64,000 nt of DNA. Source: Onchocerca volvulus (taxonomy: Eukaryota > Nematoda > Chromadorea > Rhabditida > Onchocercidae). The stretch is taken from positions 11,559,560-11,623,559 of the forward strand of contig HG738140.1 in assembly GCA_000499405.2 (NCBI GenBank). Direction: 5' to 3'. A program made the position numbers and the translations under genes. Below are positions 13,801 through 27,413 of this stretch, piece after piece. The stretch's first letter is position 1, and each line of letters starts with the position of its first letter. The notes beneath the pieces are model-generated. The model was not told where the DNA came from, ran no database searches, and worked only from the letters and a program-made list of their open reading frames with translations.

Positions 13801-14648
13801 TAAAACTTTTAGAACAGAAACAAATTATGGTACTCTTAAATTAATTCTGGATGACGTCGAAATCAAAACATTTTCGGGCAATCAGATAGCTAACTTCTCC
13901 AATTTTTCATCTTGCATGTAAAATAATAGTTAAAAAGTAAAAAATGAAAGCTCAATGTTTTTGACTTTATAATGCGCAGCGCGATAAGTTGTGAATATAT
14001 TTTAAAATGCAATTCTCTATAAATAGTGTTTAACACAACTCTCTCAGTGATTTTGCTTTCTCCCGTTTATCCAGAACTTTCGAAATTTAATGGCATAAAT
14101 TTCTAAAAGTCTAAGAAGACAGATTTTCGATTAGAATGAGGAACAATAATATACCTGTTGAATATTCATAGCTTCCTGAAATAAACAATAAGGAAATGGT
14201 GAAGGGAAGAGGGTACAAGGAACTGTTTGGCATATATCACTACGATCGGCAGCCGTTGTTGTTCTCATCACCATACCATGCGCCTATAATGAAAAATCGA
14301 AATACTGATAAAAATTTGGGATCAAATTTCTTTTCTTTTTTTTCATAAGTTTTGATTCTTAGTTTATTATTTGCATATTATGTTATGGCACATGTAACTG
14401 CCAGTAATGTTCACATATTTAGTCTGTAACCCCTACAATCAACTAGAGCTGACACTGACATCAAAACATGACAAGGACAAAGACATCAAAAGAGAAAAAT
14501 TAACTAATAAATAAATATTACTACTAACGTGTGCCCAATCAATAACATCTTCGGATAATTGCTTAATCAGTTTCTTATCAATGAGTTCCAATTTCGGATA
14601 ATATTCCAGCATGGAGTCATCTTCACTTTTGAGCAACATCTCATCCAT
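10854..14648 (-). CDS. GSS: glutathione synthetase, 10 exons, 501 aa
   Basis: Cytosolic enzyme joining gamma-glutamylcysteine and glycine with ATP, the second step of glutathione synthesis. Exons: 14648-14529, 14283-14155, 13760-13669, 13498-13375, 13085-12919, 12588-12433, 12099-11898, 11829-11701, 11398-11237, 11078-10854; the total is 1506 nt with all phases matching. Eukaryotic GSS landmarks in order: [20 protein letters not shown] (glutamylcysteine-binding region); [43 protein letters not shown]; the ATP-grasp glycine loop in [39 protein letters not shown]; and the C-terminal Gly/Ala loop [18 protein letters not shown]. The family is usually about 470 residues; the extra length is mainly at the N-terminus. 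The start is the first ATG of an exon reading [11 protein letters not shown]. The upstream minus strand has a T-run followed by TCACTAAAG, a possible trans-splice acceptor. Confidence 0.95.
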
Positions 14649-17600
14649 TTACAGAACTTTTCCAAGATTGAATTCAATATGATTCCTTTAGTGAAAAAAA
14701 AAAACCGTTAAATGAGTATAAACGAAACAATTTCAAACAAATTTTGAACCAAAATTTCATTTATAATAAAAAATTACTAGAAAAGGTAGAAAAAATTGGA
14801 TTTAATCAGTTTAATCAGGTTAGGTCACATTATGTTGAGCAAAATTATTATATCATGTCTCTTTTCTCTTTCTGTATACATTTCTTTTTTGATGCATCAT
14901 ACTGTACTCTAAAATTATTCTGACTATCGACGGAGACTCTTTTAATTTCTACTTGATGTTTCAGATTATTGATCAGTCTATATTAAAAAATGAAAAGGAA
15001 ACTATTAAAACTATATAAGTGAATATTTCTTCAAAAATATTCTATCATTAGATTTAACTATTCGATGGATTATTTCGAATATAGAATATTCATCTTATAG
15101 ACTGTTTTTTGAATTACCCACATCTTTTATTTTTACATTTCAAAGTTACTATTAAATTTCGAAGGAGCATTTTTTGAAAAATTGCTAAACTGAAATTTAT
15201 GCGATGAAATTCATCATCTGCCTGCCTCTATGGCTGCAATTTTTAGACAAATTTCCAAGCACACTTGAACAAATCCAAACATTCTCACGCCACCCAACAC
15301 AATCAGCAAATAACCAACCGATCGATTACTTCATCATAATTCATTCGGTAGGTGAACCGTTTGAAAAATTTAACGTCTCAGCGGTCATCAGTGACCATCG
15401 GTAGGGAGCCGGGGATAATGACCGACTCCGATAGATCGCATAGTAGGAGTTATGGTAACGATTTTGCCATTCTTTCCCCTTCTCCCTCTCTCTCTCCCTC
15501 TCTCCATTAGTCTTCATTTCATTCGTAGAAAAATATAATACCAGTGTCCGAAATTTCAAGTGATCATATTCGGGTTCTAAAAGTTCCAAAATCTCGATTT
15601 GAAACATTTAGAGTTGAGTCGTAGCAACGACGAATTTCTATACAGTAGAAATCAATGACAGAAACATATAATAATGATAAAACAATAATAATAATAACAG
15701 CAATTATAATAATAACAAAGAGAATGACATTAACAATGATAGCGACAGCAAGAATAATGATGATAGTATTATTAGAATTGTTATTAATGAAAGAAGATAA
15801 AGGAGAAGAATAGCCATTGCGAATTTACGATTCCAGTTTGAGGAAGCGAAGTATCTGCTCAATTAGGAAAAGAAAATTTGAAATGTTTTTTGTCTTTTGT
15901 CTTTTTCCGTTTTGATTTATGTTTTTCCCGAAATTTTATTTCCTTCAAAAAATGAATGTTTCTGAAATGATTCACTACATCTCGCACCATGATGCGCTAA
16001 TCGGGATTCGAATTTCTATTCTAAGCATCTGTGATAATATCTTTTAAAAGTATTATCAGCTTTTCACTGCTTTTTCTTTCAAACAATTATATTCCAGAAT
16101 TATATTGAAGTAAACAAGAAATTATGAAGTCAGTCTTGCTTGATCGTTCTAATTTCTCGAATGATTTATGGGAGCACGATGGGTGGTTAACAAATGATAA
16201 TTTGGAAGATACTATTTTGAAACGAATTTAAATTTATCGATATCAATGCTGATGATAACATTTTGCTATAATGCTATAATCATCTTGTGATTTTAATTGT
16301 TATTTACAATCTCAGACAAGAGTATGTTAAATATCCCATTCATCTATACAAATCGTCGCGAGAGAATGAGAGTTGAATCTTTGATTTTCATTAGAAATTC
16401 GAATTTACCTACGATCAGGTTTTAATAAAAATGAAGTAGCTTTGTCTGTATTTTGATAGATGTAGTTAGATTGATAGGCTAGTCAATTAATAAGGATCAA
16501 GTTTCATAAAAATCTCTCAGATTTAGCCATCACAAATAATCCGACATTATCGAGCTATCTTTTATCTTTATCATCCTTATCTTTAGCTAGCCATCTTTTA
16601 TCCTCTTCAATATTACATTCACCCTTCTCCAACTATCACTATCATTACCATATCAATGCTCTTCTCTTTCTCTCAATAACAGTAGTAACAAATACTACTG
16701 ATAATGATGGCTTAGATGATTAAAACACACAATCTTGATTGATGAGCAACTGTCATCGGATTTAACAGATTTAAGCAAACTTTTATCACTGATGATGAAT
16801 ATCGAATACTGTTCTTATTGTAATTATCATACCACCTGCTTCACTGATTATTTTCTTTTGAATTGTAGATTAGAATTTATGATTCTGTTTCGTGCTTCAT
16901 CTTTCCTTGTTTACAGCATGTAAATTTAGAAAATTAAGCCAACTTGATCATAATTGATTATCATTACTGTTGATAGTAATACAAATGCAATTTGTACATT
17001 AGATCTTTCTATCAATCAAACTCTTAATATAAACTTTTTATTAATAGTCCATTTGTTAAAGGAATTATGTTGAAATTAATGCATATTTAATTAAAAAAAA
17101 TGATTGAAGGAGGCAAATTAAAGTCAAATTTTACCAAAAAAATTCCTTTAAAAAATGACATTCTCCTTGGAAACAATACAAATATCGTAATATTGCTTCT
17201 TAAATCTGAAATATTCTTTTAAAATGGAATAAATCTTCCGTGGTTAACACATAAAATTCCATGAAAAGTAGCATGATCTTATCAAAAGCCATCTTTTATC
17301 ATTTGTTCTTAAATGATCTTTTCATTTCCGATATGCATTTACTATGCAATTATGAAATTGCTAAGATGAAATTTTTAGAAAGAGAAATGAAAAAGTATGC
17401 AGAAATTCTACCTAAGGTATCTGGGAAAGCTCAGTAAGTGATAGAAAGAATAGAAAGAAGATTTCGAACTTTTTACAGTTTATTTACATATTTATATGTA
17501 TCTCCTTCTCCTTTCAATGATAAAATAAAATTTTCCTAAAACAGTTTTGTACATGAAGAATTTCTCCTTAATATTTCTAAAGCCTCATAATGTACTGAAA

Positions 17601-20407
17601 TTTAAATGAAGTCTATTATTTCTCCATAATTCTTCATCAAACAATAGAAAGAAGATTTAGAAATTCGACTCATCAGTAAGCGTCATATTAATGCATTGTT
17701 GTGAATGGGAATAAGAATTGAAATGTAAAATAGCGGCAGAATCTATTTTAAAAGTTTCGGAAATTTTGGAAAAATAGGATTCAGTCCGATCCCTCTATAT
17801 GGATCGGATAAAGTTCAAAATAGCTAATGCTTGTTAAATAATAACAAACTTGAAGAGTGATATTGCAGTAATGCCATGCCGTGATAATGCGATAGCGCAA
17901 AAACTGGATTAATGTGATATTAATAGACTTGTTGACACTGATCGAGTAGGAGGATAGATGAAGTGATTATCAGTGATATTCATAAGATCAGAAAGACACT
18001 TTTAGTGCGAAACTTTTAATAAAGAATAAGATCACTCCCAAGTATTCCGTAAAATAAATGTTTTATCAATTAAGGTTGATAATTCAATATTCTCTTTGTC
18101 ATTTTAGTTTATTTTGATAAGATCATTGAACTTTTCATACAATCAAATATAAATAATATAAATCTTATGAGTAATATGAAGCAGTGAAAGATTCTAAAAG
18201 TAATATAGCAGTGTAATAATTTTGCCATCCGATTCTATTCGCCCTTGAATTTAAAAGTAATTATTCTGAATTAAAAACAGTTTATTAATTATTGCATTCA
18301 TTTGAATATCCTATCAATAGAATCATTTGTTGCACTTTTGGTAAAGTTTCCAAAGTTTCATATATGTTGATTTTGTGAATTATAAATCAGCTTATAAATT
18401 TATCGATTACTTCCAAAAAAGCTTCAAATTACTTTCGACATTAATTGAAAATGATTAGTTAAGTTATTAGTAGTATTTCATGAAGATAATTAGAACTGTG
18501 GAAAGAGAAAAAGATTATTCCAGAGATTAGACAATAAATATTTTAATAAATAGATAGATTGATTGATTATTCCATTACTCAATTTCAATGCTAATTTTTT
18601 AATTAACATCTTAAACCGAAAATGATAATTCGGAACCGAAAATTAGAAAGAATTTGTAGCTGGCAGAATAAACAGAAGGGAAGAAAAAAGAAATTAAGAT
18701 TTATTAAGATTTTTCAGAGAAATTTAAGATTTAGTCAGTCGTCATTATATAAAAATTAATCATGTATGAAGTTCATATGTGAATCAATCAGTTATTATAT
18801 ATAAAGTAAACATGGAAAGCATGATAGTAAGCATGGTGATAGTTCTTTCTGAATTAGTCAGTCATTTGTAATTTATTTAATTGCTGTTAAAAATTTGGTG
18901 ATAATTAGGACAATGATAAATTATGATTATAGTGATATTTGTAAGATAAGATTGAAAAATATTTATGGCACGCGTTGATATGTATTAATCAAAACTAGTT
19001 TAAAAACTGTTTCCATTAATATTATCATCATACTTATCATTATGATATGTTATTTTGACCGAGGAACCTGTTATATATAGAGCAATTTTACGATCACTAA
19101 ACCATTTCATCAATTTATATTTATATGATATTGTTATTATTTTCTCTATTAATATTATTATCATTACTAAACTTGGCAAAACATATGTAAGTGAGTGGAA
19201 CTTTTTAATCAGTCTTAAATATTTGTTATAATATTGATTATAATTTTAAACGATTATCAGTGTTATATCGGAATTGTCATGATTGCTTGAGACTTACTGC
19301 ACTATCCACTAATACCGTTTATCAGCAGTTTCAAAAGTAATAAATTACTTGTAATTTGCAACAAATAAATTCAAAATATGCCTTAATATTGCTTATCAGT
19401 TCAATAAGTGATAAGCATTCACGTTCATTCCCTTCGTCATCCCCTTCATCCACGTCCATTTCTTTGGTTGCAATGATAATAAATTATCATTCTACCAACT
19501 CCAAAAATCATGCTCATATAAATTATCTCAACTGATAACAGTTCACAACATCCTTCAAAACAGTTCAATTTCGTGTTATCCGATTATTGTCATATCCATT
19601 ATAACATTGTCTCTTTATTGTTCCTATTAATATTCTTGTAATTGCTAACTTTTTCGAAGCACTGATTGAATTTGGCCAGTCATTTTCATGCAATTCTGCC
19701 AGTAATTCGTGTCTGATGCACGCTGAATTCATCTAAACTTTGATATTTGCCTGCAGTCAAAGAAGATTCCGTGCAGTCTTTCAGGAAAAGCCTAATGACA
19801 TTAGTGATGTTATGAAGTTTCTTCCACTTAATTAATCGATCTGAATTAGCGCTGTTGCTCAAATTGTCAACAATTGCTACATACTTAGTTTTAGCCAAAA
19901 TATGTTTCTCACTTCTAATCAGTCATTCCTGATTGCACATTAGCCATTCACGTGTAATACGATGCGTTGAAATGACATGAACAAAATGTTATACGTGAAA
20001 ATGATAGTATTTGAACGTATGAAACGTGAAAATAGGTTCTTTTTTGGTTATAAATTATGCTAATCGATGAAGACAGAGTGCTTTTTTAATTAAATTTGAT
20101 TCCATTAATTCTCAAACAAATGATTGAATATCAGCTTGTAATTGACTGTATCATTTCCTCGTCTTTTGTCGGCATTTTCTTCGTTTCCAAATTTTCTTAT
20201 TTCCATTCATCGATGTCCATTCAACACTATTGGCTATCCTCTGTCTTTCTATTTCGCCAATATATCTCAAGTTATGGTCATAATTTTTCAATCTTCAAGA
20301 CAGAATTTTTGTCATTTTCGTCGATAACCCAAAATTCCGGAACGAATATTTCGTCTGCTCTCCAACTGTGCTACTTCCTGCAATTATCTGTTGAACGAAG
20401 GAACAAG
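14649..20407. other. divergent intergenic region between GSS and INSC
   Basis: 5.8 kb with no gene I can support. It presumably holds the promoters of both flanking genes and possibly unseen 5' exons of INSC. A CT-rich simple repeat is at about 15474-15508, next to a less AT-rich stretch at 15340-15460. ATAATA-type low complexity occurs at 15665-15790. A 70-codon open stretch on the minus strand at 19686-19898 has no ATG and no recognisable neighbours. Confidence 0.5.
15474..15508. repeat. CT-rich microsatellite
   Basis: Run of CT/CCTCT units in an otherwise AT-rich region; on the minus strand it encodes a spurious Arg-Glu repeat. Confidence 0.8.
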
Positions 20408-23400
20408 ATGGGAATGCATTTTTACAATGGAGAAGTTGAAAATGTTTTGCACTGTTTCAAAATTCACCTGTTTAGGAGTGGACAGACAATGGCTACAGTA
20501 CCTGCGACGGTACTTAACGCTTTGTACAACGAAACGTCACGCGACATTCAAGAATGGCTTGCGGAATTGACGATGTCCACCGAACCGGAATGCATCTACG
20601 TTTTATACGCCAAGTCATTTCTGGACGAATCCGAGCAACAACAACATTCGTCAGATCATTGCGAGAATCAAACTGAAGAAATTCACTTCGATAGGACCAG
20701 GTATTTGCCATAGAATCATTGTTTATGTTCAACGCTTTAAACTTCCTATCAGCTTTTGAGTTGCTAAAACGTTATGAATATTTAAATTTAGAGGAATTTC
20801 ATCAAATCCTGTTTCGAATTTAATTACTCAATAACTTAAAATTGCGAATCAAATATTAGTAAGCTAATCGTTTTCCATACAATAGAGATATGTGTACAGA
20901 TATGTGGAATTGTAAGTAAGAGCAAGCCTGTAAAATAGCATTTTGGTCAGCATTCTTCATGTATTTACAAACAAAACACTTCCTGTTGTCCACTTTGTTG
21001 TTTTGTGTCCATCCCTTCTCATTACTGACTAAAAAATAAATTAATAGTTCTGGATTAAAAGTTCCGAATGTCCAACATTTACGATCAAATATTAAAATTC
21101 ATTCCAATTTCTGAAATGTTAAAAACCAACTGTTAACTTTATTCCATTCTTGTCATTAAAGTACAGCAAACTATGAATTAAACAATTGCAAATGTGAATT
21201 TTTCCTTAAAAAATTTGTTTTTAAAACAGAAAACTTCCAATATTCCTTAATTTTGTTATTTTTCAATGAATATTAGATGTCAACTTTGGTTACGATAAAC
21301 AAAACTTTGGAATCACGCTAATTATGACAATGCATATTCAGATTATGGCTGGAAAACAACCTATAGTTCATTCTACTGCGATCTTATCGAAATAACTCAG
21401 AATTTTGCTTCGAAACTTAAATGAAATTGAAATTTTTTTTGTTTTGAAATTGTTAATGAAAAGAAGGAAAGCGACAGTAAATAGCTTATTGAAGGTCAAA
21501 TGGTAAAAATTAAAAATTATGTACAAAAATTACATATAATTTTTTAATTTCGGATTTAAAAAATTGTTAATGTCAATATTGTAAGTTGCAGTCAGTTGCC
21601 ACCAGAAAAACCAAAACGATGTATCGCTCGAATGATGTCATCATCTTCGAGAAATATTATGACTGCTTCAACTCCAGTATCAATGACGATACCTAAGAAA
21701 TATCGTACCACAATCTCATATCAGCTTGATAATACAAAAAAGTTAGTTAAATTGAATAATAAGAAGTCAATCAGGTAGAAATATTGAAATTATGCTGTAA
21801 AACATAATAATTATGCAATTTTTAGTAATTAAAAAATCACTCAAGGAGGATTTTGCTGAAATCGAAAAAAACATATCGATTTTTGCGAAGCATTCTTTCC
21901 CAGTAATTATTTTTTTAAAACTAATTACAGTATTCTAACAAGCAACAACAAAACAGCAATGTGTAATTCTAGAAACAATCCAGCACCAATATCATCAGTC
22001 TCCATTCGTGTGAAATCTCGCAACGATTCTGACGACGAAAACATGTATACGAGCGATAAGATGATGGAATCAGAATGTGATTCTGTACCGAACGAAACAT
22101 CGACCGATCTATTTGATACATCCAACGTATTTGACACATCCATGGTACCTATAATACCTGTACATAGTGGAAAAACGAATTTGCACCTCACAAATCGCTC
22201 CATTTCATCGAAAATTTCCACTAAAGAACACGGATATAAATGCAAATTACGCCGTGGATCACAGATATTGTATCGATCACAACTTCAACAACAACAAAAA
22301 CAAAAAGAGAACGAAGTTGCTCGAAAGCCAAATGATGAAAATAATGGAACGGTAAGATGAAGTGAATGAAATTATGAAACTTTTATGAAAACGGACGTAC
22401 GTGTTAGCATGTTCAATATCACGTACAGCTGCTTCGAACGCATCACTAAGACAAACCATTTTCTTCATATAAAGCTTAGAATTACCATAAGAATGATGCC
22501 ATAGAGTATAATTATTCCACATCCTTTTACTCTTTCCGTTTTAATTTGTTAATTACTGCTTTTGAAACGATAATTTATCAAAATGCATCTGAATATCACT
22601 ATTTCAATTAAAATAATTTGCAATATTTTTTACTCAACTTTCGATTTTTAAAATTCAGCTTAAAAAATGTTGCTTTTTTCCTATTTCAGATTACTAACAA
22701 AACGGTAATCCAGGCTGATCTGCACTCATATTCATTTGCTAAATCTTCATTGAAAGTTGATGAACAATGGATAGCGAAACCAGATGATCAATCCATGTTT
22801 GTTGTAAATGATCAAAATCTAACTTGGCCAAGAAGTCAACCGAATCATGCGAAGCAATCATCGGGAGATTTTATGAAAATTAACAGTGATCTGAATAACT
22901 ATAAAACGATATATGAGAAGCAATTCGATTGTTTCCGAAATCATGATAGTAATGAATCAGAGAATTATTCGAGTATCTTCGCTACGGAAGAAAATGATTC
23001 ACAGTCATCGAAAACAATGATTTCAGCACAGGTTGTTTTTTTTTTATAATAATGAAAATTAAACTTTAACTTTAAGGCTTTTGAAATTGAGAGAATTCTA
23101 TATCAGCTTTTCTACTCTTCTAGATTTTTTTCTTCTAAAATAGCAATTTGCTGAATGAAATTTCAAGGGATTTGATTCGGTGGATGATTGTAATCAGGAC
23201 CAACTTTTGAGCAGCAGCTTTTTTGGGATACCACGCAAAATAACAAGTCACGGGCAGGTAGATTTGTCATTTTGTTCATTCATGACAAAAAGAATTATTG
23301 CAAAAATAAAAATAATAGTGCTAATAATTAACGTAATGATTATTGCGATAATAATGATTATAATGCTGTACAATTCAAATTAATGAATTAAATCATTTCA

Positions 23401-26400
23401 TGTCGAATTTCAATTTCAGAATTTTTTCTTATATTTTTATAGTTGCGAATTTTTCGCGCCAATGAAAAAATAGTATTGTAGGTACTGCTTAATACACCAA
23501 CAAGTTTACAAGTGATAAAATCAATTTCAAATATTTCGAGGTAATGATTTATAAATTAGAAATAATTTTGTTTAATCAGTTTCATGATAAATTTCTGAAA
23601 ATTTGCTTTATTTTTTACTTTTGCAGATATTCCGGTAATGCTGGTAATGATGTTAATTATGAATTAACGTCAACCGGAGTAACGGCAACATGTGAATCAG
23701 CAGCTTCAAGCACTAACAGTAGCGTAGATTCCGGACAAGGATCGACGGAACTAAGTTTCCAGAATTGTTCATCCAAGGATCCGATTAACTGCGGCAAAGC
23801 ATTCGCAGAAAATAACTTACCGACTTATGCTCGAGTAGCCAGTGAGTTATAGAAATTTGGAAAAGAAAAAAGTTCTTTCCAAGCAAAAGTTGAAAATATT
23901 TGTGTAAGAAATGAAATTGATGACTATTGAGTTCAAGTCAATCTGACTGACAATGCTTTGTTCAGCTTGATACTCTCTATTACTATAAATTCGTATCAAT
24001 TTCATGAATTTCGGCCGTTCTGATCCATCGATTGATCACCGAAATCATATTTTCATACTATCACATGGAAGTCATAATTATGGAAAAGTAAGTAAATGAA
24101 ATTTTAAGATACAATTGATCACGTATTACGTGTATGCAGCACGTTGCATGCAGCACTGAATGATGAAAATAGTGGAAAATTCACCGGTAATCTAATATGT
24201 GAAGCAAAAGTATTAATCACCTCAATTCAATGTTCACCGTGCTTTACCTTTCTTTCTGCTGACGTAAGTATATTACGATTATTGAACAAAATCATGCAGT
24301 TTTTCACGTTATTATAAATCATAACTAAAGATTGGTCTGATCGACTGCAATGAGAATGTTAAATTTAATAATTGATAAATTCAAAATCATGTGAACGATG
24401 AGTTCCCGGCGCTTGATGATGCCAATCTAAAGATTAATCAAGAATTAAGCACTTAATCCATTACTTAGATATTAACTGTAATAGATCTCTCGGTAATTTA
24501 TTTGAAATCATTTCTTTCTAAGGACGTTGAAACAGTATGCCGAATGATTTTCGCACTGGAATCGGAAGAACATTGTTCAGAAAGACTTGCTGCATCTGAT
24601 TTCCTGACTGTTCTATTACGAAAGATAATTCACGAGATTTTAATCATCTTTGCAACGATCATATCATCTTATCTGGCAGAATGCACCAATCAGGATCGAT
24701 TATTGGTCATTGCACTTGAACATCTTATACATTTGATGCTTTTTGGTGACGAAATTTGTCATCTTATTATACAGGTATAGAATAAGCTTCCATCAGATTT
24801 TCAGTAAACCATTAATCTGAAAAATAAAAGTTAAAAATTTCTCGCAGAATTTAAGATAAGTACTGAAGAAAGAAATTATGGACATTTCACAAGCTATAGG
24901 ATTTGTTAATTAAATTAATTAGGACTAGGAGACAAATTGTTTTATAATTTCTTTCATTCCAATTGAGGACAATATCAATCGAAAACGAATTTTATCTTAT
25001 TTTTGTCTATCTTTATTAGGAAATTTATTTCTGAAAAAATCATTTTTTAATTTAGCATGGTGGCCTGGATTCGTTGTTGTATTTTTGTGAAGTACCGTCA
25101 ATTACAAATGGTACCCTTCGACTTCTGCTTCGATCTTTAGCCATTTTGTGCAGTAACTATCAAGGCGCATTAAAACTTTTAACGGCAAGTTCTTATTATC
25201 TGTAGTTTGAGAACGCTATAGTATTTGGATTTCTCCGGAAAGTTGACTGTCCTATTTGTATTCTGTAAAACAGAAATTTCATCTTTTGCATGGGCTTTAA
25301 TTCTTTAGGTAAACTTTAGGTAAATATAACAAAATTCTCATTTAAACATGGATTTCAATTAAATCTTAGTTCCAAAGTTAAATTAAAAACTACATAGATT
25401 AATTAACATAGGGAAGAGTAGACAATAATGAATTAATTTCGCAATGAAGAGAAATCAAAACTACCGGATCCAGATTTGTGAATTTCAGAAGTGGAATTTT
25501 CTAAATTTTATTGAAGTTTTTTCTAGCTAAATAAATTTGACTTAATTATTCAATTGCTACTTACGTCCTCGATAGCTTGCTCAGCTGAAGCAGCCGGTAT
25601 ATTAACACAATTAACAAATCCTGAACAAAATTATGTTCGACTCGGTAATATGATGCCAAGAATTGTTATACGAATTCTCGGTACTCAATTCATCAACTTA
25701 ATAGTTTGCTTTTGATCTTTATTCTCCGAATGCAAACTTCTCATTACTTTTACTTTTCATTTTTGTTAGGATTTGCTCGAGATTCCGCTACTTGGCTTTC
25801 AAAACGGATATGTGCATTTGTCGATTCTTGGCTTCTGATCCTATAATTCAGTCACTTTCTAAGACATATAATTAGCATAATTTCCAAATTATATTAATTG
25901 TAAATTCTAGAAATTATTGATAAAAGTAAGTTAGCGGAGTCATTGCTATTAGCGCTGGCAGCATTGGCAAATATTACGGTACAAGAAATCGGAACAATTG
26001 ATATTCTCTATGAACATAATGCCATTAAACGCATTGTTCAGGCATATAAACGGCCAAAATGTCACAATGTATTCATTCAGGAACAGGTAATACAAATTCA
26101 TTTCAACGAATAGTTCAAATCAATTCAGAACAAATCAATCTTTTTTTCTCGGAATTTTTATATTTAATTCGAAATAAAATTGAAATTTCAGTTACTAACA
26201 GTTTTTATCAGTCTTGCGAATGGTGCTTATATTGAAGCGTTAATTAGCCAAGGTGCAATTGACCTTTTGCTCTCATTATTGGCAACAAATAATCCAGCAT
26301 ATGCTAACTATTGCATAAGAACTCAGATACGAGCCACGCAATGCCTACGAACGATAGCTAAGCATGGAATTGGCCTTAAGGCTATACATGAAATGAATGG

Positions 26401-27413
26401 TGAGAATGCTGTTTTAATTAGAACTAATTCATGCGATTTTTTGCATTTTGATTTTGAACTTTTAATCAATTTTAATCACAACAAATGATGCTAATGCAAA
26501 TTTCAATTTTAGTCGAGAATCAATGATAAAAATTCGAATTCTTAATTTTTATGATATTTAATGATATGAATTTGAATTATTTGAATGATATTTTTCAGAA
26601 TGTATGATGCAAATCTTTTAGTACTTAATTTTTGGTTTTAAAATAATTTTTAATTTTATTTCGAGCTGCATTTACAATTCTTTTATGTTCAAGCTTTGAA
26701 CTAAATTTTTCTCGTTCATATGAGCTTTTCAAGTCTTTTCTGAAATCAAAAAGTCAGAAAAATGGAAATCAGAAAGAAAACCAATCATTTTAGGACTAGA
26801 AAAACAAGAAACTCAAATTGATGTCATTTGGTTTGGTTAAATAAAATGTTGCTTGTATCACATTTCAAATGAAATTGAAAAATCCAAATTCATTCTATTT
26901 ATTCTGATTAAAACCAAGACCAAAATCAGAAAAGTTAAAATTGGTTAAAGTCAGAAGAATGAAGTTTCGGTATCTAATCAAACATTTTCTTGACATATAA
27001 CAACTTCATTAATGGAAGATAAGGTATACGTGATCCATTTGATACGTGATAATACGTGATCCATTTGAAAATCTCTTTATTCGCTTCTGCATTTTATGCC
27101 ATCGTATGTTTTACCGTGATTCATTTTTGGTTTGAATTATTCGAATGATTTTTTCAGACTGTATGATGCATGTCTTTTGGTGCTTAATTTTTGATTTTAA
27201 AATAATTTTCAGTTTTATGTTTCCCGTAACATAATTTAAATTTATTCGTAAAATTAAATAATTTGATTAATTTAAATAAGATAATTAGTTTTAGGTTATC
27301 CGATGATATTGGAGGTAATACAAGACAATAATGCACCAGTAGCTGCAAAGAGTAATTTATGGTGGATAGTGGAACAATTGGAGAAAAAGTATCATCCCGA
27401 AAGTGCTGTATGA
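20408..27413 (+). CDS. INSC: inscuteable homologue, 14 exons, about 901 aa
   Basis: Adaptor linking the Par complex to the LGN/Pins spindle-orientation machinery at the cell cortex. Exons: 20408-20700, 21592-21774, 21931-22351, 22690-23031, 23168-23257, 23482-23540, 23627-23841, 24154-24263, 24523-24774, 25056-25188, 25576-25680, 25911-26086, 26192-26399, 27295-27413; phases agree. Residues about 48-70 (QEWLAEL..STEPECIYVLYAK) match the LGN-binding peptide of human INSC (helix plus ECEC motif). Residues about 100-570 are Ser/Asn/Gln-rich and poorly conserved. From about 572 onward lie armadillo-type helices, with LLALAALANIT as the clearest match to human SAALANIT. The C-terminus ESAV fits a class I PDZ ligand, like human ESFV. 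The start is uncertain: the open frame extends upstream and 20408 is a conservative ATG. Exon 5 could instead start at 23198, exon 11 at 25585; both keep frame. Confidence 0.88.
26571..26659 (+). repeat. direct repeat copy A in last INSC intron
   Basis: About 88 bp, closely similar to 27131-27219. It runs from tttgaattat through a tttttcag-like stretch to ttttaaaataattttt. See copy B. Confidence 0.8.
27027..27068 (+). repeat. duplicated 16-mer in INSC intron
   Basis: tacgtgatccatttga occurs at 27027-27042 and again at 27053-27068. Confidence 0.85.
27131..27219 (+). repeat. direct repeat copy B in last INSC intron
   Basis: Second copy of the 88-bp unit, 560 bp downstream of copy A and in the same orientation, with scattered substitutions. 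Confidence 0.8.

Noticed and set aside
15341..15607. 88-codon minus-strand frame with Arg-Glu repeat
   Set aside because: The repeat is produced by a CT microsatellite and no splice-linked exons were found.
23951..24090. Possible INSC exon ending at GTAAGTAAATG (24091)
   Set aside because: All three frames behind the available acceptors are closed, and exons 23627-23841 and 24154-24263 already join in phase.
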